This document shows, piece by piece, positions 59,028 to 64,000 of a stretch of DNA of 64,000 nt. Positions within the stretch are counted from its first letter, which is position 1; every line of letters starts with the position of its first letter. The notes under the pieces were generated by a model. It was not told the origin of the DNA, searched no databases, and worked only from the letters and a program-made list of their open reading frames with translations. This stretch comes from Sphingomonas_B tabacisoli (GTDB taxonomy: Bacteria > Pseudomonadota > Alphaproteobacteria > Sphingomonadales > Sphingomonadaceae). The position numbers and the translations under genes are program-made. Location of the stretch: positions 2,046,001-2,110,000 of the forward strand of contig NZ_JBHUDY010000001.1 of assembly GCF_042678385.1 (NCBI RefSeq), in the 5' to 3' direction.

Positions 59028-60490
59028 TTCTCGCTCGCGACCAACTCCAGCGCGGCATCCATCGCCTTTGTCGCGCTGGCTTCCGACGGAACATCGTTGG
59101 CGAACGCGGAAAAGGTCAGCGTTTGGCCGCTCTTGGCGGTGAAATAGCCTGACAGCGCGTTGCTCGCGTTGAGCGTGCCGGTCTTCGCGGTCAGCTTGCC
59201 TTCCAGCGCAGTTCCCTTGAAGCGGTTGCGCAGCGTCCCGTCCACGCCGCCAATGGGAAGCGTGGTGCGCCACGCCGCGCCCCAGGGCTGAGCCGCGATC
59301 CATCGCAGGAACGTCACGACCGCGCGCGGCGCCAGGCGGTTATAGGTCGACATGCCCGAGCCGTCCGAGAAGTCAAAGCCGGCCCGCGGCACGCCGGCGC
59401 GGGCGAGCATTGCCTTCACCGCGGCCTCGCCATCCTCGATAGACCCGCTCCCATCGATCAGCCCCAGGCGTCGCAGGAACAGTTCGGCATGCAGGTTCTG
59501 GCTGACCTTGTTGGTGTGCGTCAGGTCCTCGATCAAAGGCGGCGGCACAAGCCGCGCGAGGGCCTCTGGCTGCGGCGGCCGGGCTAATGGCGTCGCACCG
59601 CGCAGCTTCGGATCGTCGGACGGCATGAACGGGCGATGGCGCGTCTGGATGGCGCCCGAAACCTTCACGCCGCGCGCTTCCAGCAAGGCCTTCAGCCGCC
59701 ACGCCGCATAGTGCGCGGGATCGTCGACACCCAAGCGAAAGTCTTCCGGCTTCGCGTCCCGGGCGATAGCCCCCGTCAGGCGAACCGTCCGCTGACCGGG
59801 GAGCCGCGCGACGTTCAGCTCGGTCTTGCCCGCCGCGACCGTCACTGCCCGGTTCTCGATCGTGTAGTAGGCAAGCGCCAGATCGATCCGCGGCTGAGCG
59901 CCGACGGCGCCGGGGATCACCTGCAGCGCAATCTCATTGTCGTCGAGCGTGAGCGCCGAGATCGCGGTGCCGGAGGATGTCGGGATGTTGTTCCAGCTCA
60001 TCCCCGGGCTCCAGCGTTGGTCCGGGAACAGGCTGTCGTCGCCCACGACATCGAGCACCTGCCGGGTTCGTGCGGCAACCGCGTCGGCAAGTGTCGCGAG
60101 ACAATCGGTCGTGCAGTCTGCAGCGCTCGACAGGCGCGCGTCGCCATAGCCGGTCAGGATCACATCGGATGCGCCGCGCCCGGCCTTTTCCAGCCGCACC
60201 GCCGCTCCGCCCGTCGCGTCCGGCTGGTCCAATCCCGTCACCAAGGCGAACGTCGCGGCTGTCGGGAACATCTTCGTGTTGGAAGCGGGAATGAAGCGGT
60301 TGTCGGGCGCGACGGCGACCAGCTCGCGGCCGTCCGCCGTCGCCACCACCAGGCCGAAGCGCGTGCCGGGCCCGGCTTCGGCAAGGACGGCCTCGACGCG
60401 TTGCTGGAGGGAGTCCTTCGCGCTAGCCGGCTGCGCGAGCCCCAAAATCGCGACAAGCAAAGCCACGCAGCGGACCGAGATCTGTTGCAT
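59024..60490 (-). CDS. dacB: D-alanyl-D-alanine carboxypeptidase/endopeptidase (PBP4 type)
   Basis: 488 residues with a signal peptide (MQQISVRCVALLVAILGLAQ then PASA). Low-molecular-weight penicillin-binding protein that removes terminal D-Ala or cuts cross-links in the periplasm. All three motifs are present: Ser70-Asn-Thr-Lys73, Ser-Gln-Asn in KVSQNLHAE, and KTG in TAKTGTLNA. A large insertion domain between the first two motifs is typical of PBP4. Last gene of the minus-strand set epimerase, D-aminoacylase, symporter, dacB. Confidence 0.94.
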   Translation of the reverse strand: MQQISVRCVALLVAILGLAQPASAKDSLQQRVEAVLAEAGPGTRFGLVVATADGRELVAVAPDNRFIPASNTKMFPTAATFALVTGLDQPDATGGAAVRLEKAGRGASDVILTGYGDARLSSAADCTTDCLATLADAVAARTRQVLDVVGDDSLFPDQRWSPGMSWNNIPTSSGTAISALTLDDNEIALQVIPGAVGAQPRIDLALAYYTIENRAVTVAAGKTELNVARLPGQRTVRLTGAIARDAKPEDFRLGVDDPAHYAAWRLKALLEARGVKVSGAIQTRHRPFMPSDDPKLRGATPLARPPQPEALARLVPPPLIEDLTHTNKVSQNLHAELFLRRLGLIDGSGSIEDGEAAVKAMLARAGVPRAGFDFSDGSGMSTYNRLAPRAVVTFLRWIAAQPWGAAWRTTLPIGGVDGTLRNRFKGTALEGKLTAKTGTLNASNALSGYFTAKSGQTLTFSAFANDVPSEASATKAMDAALELVASEN

Positions 60491-60504
60491 GCCCCCAACT
60501 CCCC

Positions 60505-61755
60505 TCAAGCGGTCGCCCGCGCTCGATAGACCGCCTCGTCCAGCTCGCCTTCCCAGCGCGCCACCGTCGTCGCGACGGTCAGGTTGGCGCTGGCGCTGGG
60601 CACGGTGCGCGTCATGTCGAGCAGGCGGTCGAACGGCAGCACGAAGCCGACCACCAGCGCCGTCTGCTCCGGCGCAACGCCGACCGCCGACAGCACGGCC
60701 GCCAGCATGAACAGCGACGCCGACGGCACCGGCGCCGTCCCGAAAGCCGCGAGCGCGCCGGTCAGCAGCACGAGGCCATAGACGGCAGGCGTCAGCTCGA
60801 CGCCGAACGCCTGCAGGCTGAACATGCTCAGCAGGCCGACATACATTGCGGTGCCGTCCTTCCCGATGCTCGCTCCCAGCGGCAGCGTCGTCGAATAGAC
60901 CGGGCGGCTGATGCCGAGATTCTTCTCGGCCACCCGCATCGCCACTGGAAGCGTGGCCGAGCTGGACGCGGTCGAGAAGGCCACGACCAGCGCGTCGATG
61001 ATGCCGCGAAAGAAAGGGAGGAGCGGCAGGTGGGCGAGCAGGCGCAGGATCAAGCTGTGCACCACCACGATCTGCACTGCCGAGCCGAGCACCACCGCCA
61101 GCGCCAGCCAGCCGACGTGGACAAACACGGCCGCGCCGTTCGCCGCCACGGCATTGGCGATCAGCGCGAAGACACCGAACGGCGTCGCCTCCATGACGAC
61201 GCCCACGATCCGCAGCAGCACGGCCGAGGCGGACTGGAGGAAGTCGGCGAAAGGCTTGCCGCCCTCGCCCGCCAGCAGCGTGCCCACGCCGGTCAGGATC
61301 GCGACGAAGATCAGCGCGAGCATGTCGCCCTTGGCGAGCGCGTCGAAGATGTTGAGCGGCACGATGCCGATCAACTGGTCATAGGGCGTGACCGCCGGCC
61401 CGAGCGCATGCGGCGCGGCGGTGCCCAGCGGCGCGCCTTCGCCGGGGCGGATCAGCGCCGCCACCGCCATGCCGACCGAAACGGCGATCGCCGTGGTGAG
61501 CGCGAACAACCCGATGGTGCGGCCGCCCAGCCCGCCGATCCGCTTCGGATCGCCCAGCGCGGTGATGCCCGCCGCGATCGTCACCAGCACGATCGGCGCG
61601 ACCAGCATCCGGATCGCGCGGACGAACAAGTCACCCAGGAATGCGACCGCCGGCGCCGCTTGCGGCCAGACGATCGCGAACACCAGGCCGAGCACCAGCG
61701 CGCCCAGCACGCGCTTCCATAAGGGAATCGCGAACCAGCCCGTGAGCAGGCCCAT
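60505..61755 (-). CDS. Dicarboxylate/amino acid:cation symporter (GltP/DctA family)
   Basis: 416 residues, about eight membrane helices. Family motifs: FSTASSSATLPVAM (serine-rich loop), LPLGASIGKDGTAMYVGL and the late FGTAPVPSASLFML. The KDGTAM form (instead of NMDGTA) departs from classical DctA, so the substrate may differ, for example glutamate or a small peptide-derived acid. Starts at ATG 61755, overlapping the D-aminoacylase stop by one base (TGATG), and lies 14 bp before dacB, so it is in one operon. Confidence 0.9.
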   Translation of the reverse strand: MGLLTGWFAIPLWKRVLGALVLGLVFAIVWPQAAPAVAFLGDLFVRAIRMLVAPIVLVTIAAGITALGDPKRIGGLGGRTIGLFALTTAIAVSVGMAVAALIRPGEGAPLGTAAPHALGPAVTPYDQLIGIVPLNIFDALAKGDMLALIFVAILTGVGTLLAGEGGKPFADFLQSASAVLLRIVGVVMEATPFGVFALIANAVAANGAAVFVHVGWLALAVVLGSAVQIVVVHSLILRLLAHLPLLPFFRGIIDALVVAFSTASSSATLPVAMRVAEKNLGISRPVYSTTLPLGASIGKDGTAMYVGLLSMFSLQAFGVELTPAVYGLVLLTGALAAFGTAPVPSASLFMLAAVLSAVGVAPEQTALVVGFVLPFDRLLDMTRTVPSASANLTVATTVARWEGELDEAVYRARATA

Positions 61756-63305
61756 CAGCAACTGCCCGGCCGGGGCGTCTTCTTGAGCGCACGCCCGGCG
61801 GCGACGCCGGTCAGCTTGCCTCGATCGACCGCAACTGCGCCGTTGACCACCACCGTTTGCACGCCCCGGGCGAGCAGCGCCGGCTCCTCATAGGTCGCGC
61901 GCTCGGCATAGTGTTTGGGATCGAATATCACGATGTCGGCGAAGGCGCCGCGCTTCAGCCGGCCGCGGCCGGTGAGCCCGACCGTGTCGGCGGTCAGCGC
62001 CGTGCTGCGCTCGATGAAATCGTGCAGGCTGATCGTCTTTCTCTCGACGACATAGCGGGCGTATTTCCGCGCGAAGCTGCCATAGCTCCTCGGATGGCCG
62101 GTCGAAGCGTCGGAGCCGGTCATCACCCAGGGCTGGCGCATGAACGCCTCGATATCGGCCTCGGTCTGGTTGAACGAGGCCACCGCGGGATCGTGTTTGC
62201 GGATCACCGTGATGGCGGCGGCGATGGCGTCGGTACCCTGCGCCTTGGCGATCGCATCCAGCCGCTGGCCACGAAACTCGCCCTCGGTCACCAGCAGCGC
62301 ATTCGCGCCGCCGCGCCTGCGCAGGTTATCGACCATGTCGGCGCGCAGCCGGTCCTTTAGCGCCGGGTCGTCGAAGCGCGCGAGCAACGCCTTCCGCCCG
62401 CCATCCTGCGCCCAACGCGGGATCAGCGAGGCGACCAGGCTCGTGCCCGATGCGGACCAGGGATATTGGTCGGCGGTCACGTCCTGCCCGGCGCGGCGCG
62501 CGGCTTCCACCTTGGCGATGATCGCGGGCGCCTGGCCCTGCACGTCGACGCCCAGTGCCTTGATGTGCGAGATATGGACCGGAACATGGCCCAGCCGCCC
62601 GACCGCGATTGCTTCCTCGATCGCGCCGGCAAGCCCGATATTGTAGCTCGACTCGTCCCGGATATGGCTGTCGTAATAGCCGCCGCGCCGTCCCGCTTCG
62701 GCCGCTAGCGCCGCCACTTCCTCCGTCTTGGAAAAGCTTTGCGGGGCATAGAAAAGCCCGGTCGAAAAGCCGATCGCGCCCTGGCACATCGCGCCCGCGA
62801 CCATCTTCTTCATCCGCGTAAGCTCGGCGTCGGTCGGCGCACGATCCGCCTCGCCGACAACGGCCCCGCGGACGGCGCCGAAGCCGACATGAGCGGCATA
62901 GTTGATGCCGATCTGCTTATGTCCGAACACTGCCGCCATGTCCGGCGATCCGCCGCCGTCATTGCCGACCACCGCCGTCGTCACGCCTTGCATCAGAAAG
63001 CCCGGCACCAGCCGCGCCTGCGCGTCCTTGGACGCAAGCTGATCTTCCACATGGGTGTGCGGATCGATGAACCCCGGCGCGACGATCATTCCTTTGGCGT
63101 CGATCACGCGCGCCGCGCGCAGCGTCAGATGCGGCCCGACCGCGACGATGCGGTTCCCGGCAACCGCCACGTCGCCGGTGAACGGCGCGTCGGTGCCGGG
63201 ATAGACCGTGCCGCCGCGGATCAGCAGATCGACACGCTGCGCAGGCGCGGCGCCCACGCCGCATGCGGAAATCGCGCAGAGCAGCGCCAGTCGAAATCTG
63301 TTCAC
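61755..63305 (-). CDS. N-acyl-D-amino-acid deacylase family amidohydrolase (exported, probable lipoprotein)
   Basis: 516 residues. Amidohydrolase-fold D-aminoacylase: metal ligands in DPHTHVED, then GNDGGGSP, GFSTGLFY, DSHIRDESSY, HISHIKALG, DQYPWSASGT and TGSDASTGHPRSYG. It releases D-amino acids from N-acyl or peptide-like substrates. N-terminal segment LALLCAISACGVG has a lipobox (ISAC), so export and membrane anchoring are likely. GTG 63305 overlaps the upstream epimerase stop (GTGA), fixing the start. Operon member with epimerase, symporter and dacB. Confidence 0.9.
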   Translation of the reverse strand: MNRFRLALLCAISACGVGAAPAQRVDLLIRGGTVYPGTDAPFTGDVAVAGNRIVAVGPHLTLRAARVIDAKGMIVAPGFIDPHTHVEDQLASKDAQARLVPGFLMQGVTTAVVGNDGGGSPDMAAVFGHKQIGINYAAHVGFGAVRGAVVGEADRAPTDAELTRMKKMVAGAMCQGAIGFSTGLFYAPQSFSKTEEVAALAAEAGRRGGYYDSHIRDESSYNIGLAGAIEEAIAVGRLGHVPVHISHIKALGVDVQGQAPAIIAKVEAARRAGQDVTADQYPWSASGTSLVASLIPRWAQDGGRKALLARFDDPALKDRLRADMVDNLRRRGGANALLVTEGEFRGQRLDAIAKAQGTDAIAAAITVIRKHDPAVASFNQTEADIEAFMRQPWVMTGSDASTGHPRSYGSFARKYARYVVERKTISLHDFIERSTALTADTVGLTGRGRLKRGAFADIVIFDPKHYAERATYEEPALLARGVQTVVVNGAVAVDRGKLTGVAAGRALKKTPRPGSC

Positions 63306-64000
63306 ACCGTCCCCCAAAAGCCCGGCTCCGGAGGCGTCAGCAGCCCCCCTTCGTCCCGGACGCCGCCCGGATAATCTTCCTTCAGCCACACCGGGCCGTC
63401 GAGATCAACGAAGTCCGACATGCGCGCGATGTGCAGCGCCGGCGCGATCGAGAGCGAGGAGCTGACCATGCAGCCCGTCATCAGGCCCAGCCCCGCCCAG
63501 CGCGCGGCATGGGCAAGCTCCAGCGCGGCAGTCAGCCCTCCGGATTTGTCGAGCTTGACGTTCACCACCTGATAGCGCCCCCCGACCCGCCACAGGTCGG
63601 TCGCGACATGCACCGCTTCGTCGGCGCATATCGGCACCAACGGCTTGAAGCTCTCCAGCCAGTCGTCCGCGTCGGCGGGGATCGGCTGTTCGAGCAGCGC
63701 GACCTCCGCGGCCTTCAGCACCGGCTGCATCGCCTCGACGAGCGTCTGGTCCCAGCTTTCATTGGGATCCACGATCAGCGCGGCCTTTGGCGCGGCGGCG
63801 CGGACCGCACGAATCTGGGCGGCCGGGTCGTTGGCATCCACCTTCACTTTCAGCAAAGGTGCGTGCGCAACCTCGGCGGCGGCCCGTGCCATGGCCTCCG
63901 GCGCATCGATGACGATCGTCAGCGCGCTCGCCAGCCGTTCGGGCTCGGACGCGCCGATCATCGACGCTACGCTTTCGCCGGACAGCCGCGCTTCCAGGTC
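63302..64000 (-). CDS. Dipeptide epimerase (L-Ala-D/L-Glu epimerase type), N-terminal part outside window
   Basis: Enolase-superfamily racemase/epimerase. Visible: LLKVKVDANDP (catalytic KxK lysines), the three metal ligands in IVDPNESWD, LLEQPIP and ICADEAVH, and the second catalytic lysine region VNVKLDKSGGLTAALE, followed by GCMVSSSLSIAPALH. These fit AEE-type dipeptide epimerases that convert L-Ala-D-Glu from peptidoglycan to L-Ala-L-Glu. The reading frame is open to base 64000, so the N-terminal capping domain is cut by the window. Overlaps the D-aminoacylase start. Confidence 0.9.
   Translation of the reverse strand, partial: DLEARLSGESVASMIGASEPERLASALTIVIDAPEAMARAAAEVAHAPLLKVKVDANDPAAQIRAVRAAAPKAALIVDPNESWDQTLVEAMQPVLKAAEVALLEQPIPADADDWLESFKPLVPICADEAVHVATDLWRVGGRYQVVNVKLDKSGGLTAALELAHAARWAGLGLMTGCMVSSSLSIAPALHIARMSDFVDLDGPVWLKEDYPGGVRDEGGLLTPPEPGFWGTV

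Overview
The window is GC-rich chromosomal DNA of an alphaproteobacterium, most likely of the order Sphingomonadales. The indicators are a C4-pathway 5-aminolevulinate synthase (HemA), two TonB-dependent receptors, Flp/Tad pilus pieces, a bifunctional PutA, tightly packed genes with 4-nt ATGA/GTGA/CTAG overlaps, and many GC-rich palindromic intergenic elements. No phage, IS transposase, plasmid function or CRISPR array was seen. There is one tRNA, Arg(CCT), and no rRNA.

Layout. 1-5.1 kb: thiolase (cut by the window edge), MaoC-type hydratase and PutA. 5.2-10.5 kb: Nudix hydrolase, LysR regulator divergent from pirin and WrbA, RluA-type pseudouridine synthase with ArfB, free-methionine sulfoxide reductase and a universal stress protein. 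10.6-15.1 kb: pyruvate dehydrogenase E2 and E3 genes separated by a repeat-bounded DUF559 gene, then a PNPOx-like stress protein and an ATP-grasp protein. 15.1-17.3 kb: a three-gene TadE/TadE/TadG set. 17.3-24.2 kb: tRNA-Arg, a TonB receptor with a glycine-rich loop, DUF1178, Nit-type amidase, glutaredoxin, ComF, methyltransferase, MutT and two very small Flp pilins. 24.3-30.7 kb: accA, xerD, an unknown secreted protein with a 43-residue membrane protein, acyl-CoA dehydrogenase and MerR. 30.8-42.6 kb: MoxR ATPase, dicarboxylate symporter, DprA, PlsY, MurI, HemA, TSUP transporter, YqgE, peroxiredoxin, AMP nucleosidase and an SDR. 42.7-49.4 kb: M2 metallopeptidase, alpha/beta hydrolase, GFA protein, a MarR-EmrA-EmrB efflux operon with a clear palindromic operator, and OsmC. 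49.5-64 kb: penicillin acylase, serine hydrolase, TonB receptor, AmpG-like permease, a second serine hydrolase, PBP4-type DD-carboxypeptidase, symporter, D-aminoacylase and dipeptide epimerase.

Two themes deserve attention. First, the window carries several families of paired-hairpin palindromic elements. One pair of 60-64 bp inverted arms brackets a DUF559 nuclease-like gene inside the pdhC-lpd operon. Two 102-bp copies sit in frame inside putA and are translated as near-identical 34-residue inserts. Another copy has a second, cloverleaf-shaped element inserted in it. Second, the last 11 kb reads as a candidate system for taking up and breaking down peptidoglycan-derived or other D-amino-acid peptides: outer-membrane receptor, AmpG-type permease, serine DD-peptidase-fold enzymes, D-aminoacylase, L-Ala-D/L-Glu epimerase type enzyme and an acidic amino acid/dicarboxylate symporter. 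This functional reading is inferred from gene content.
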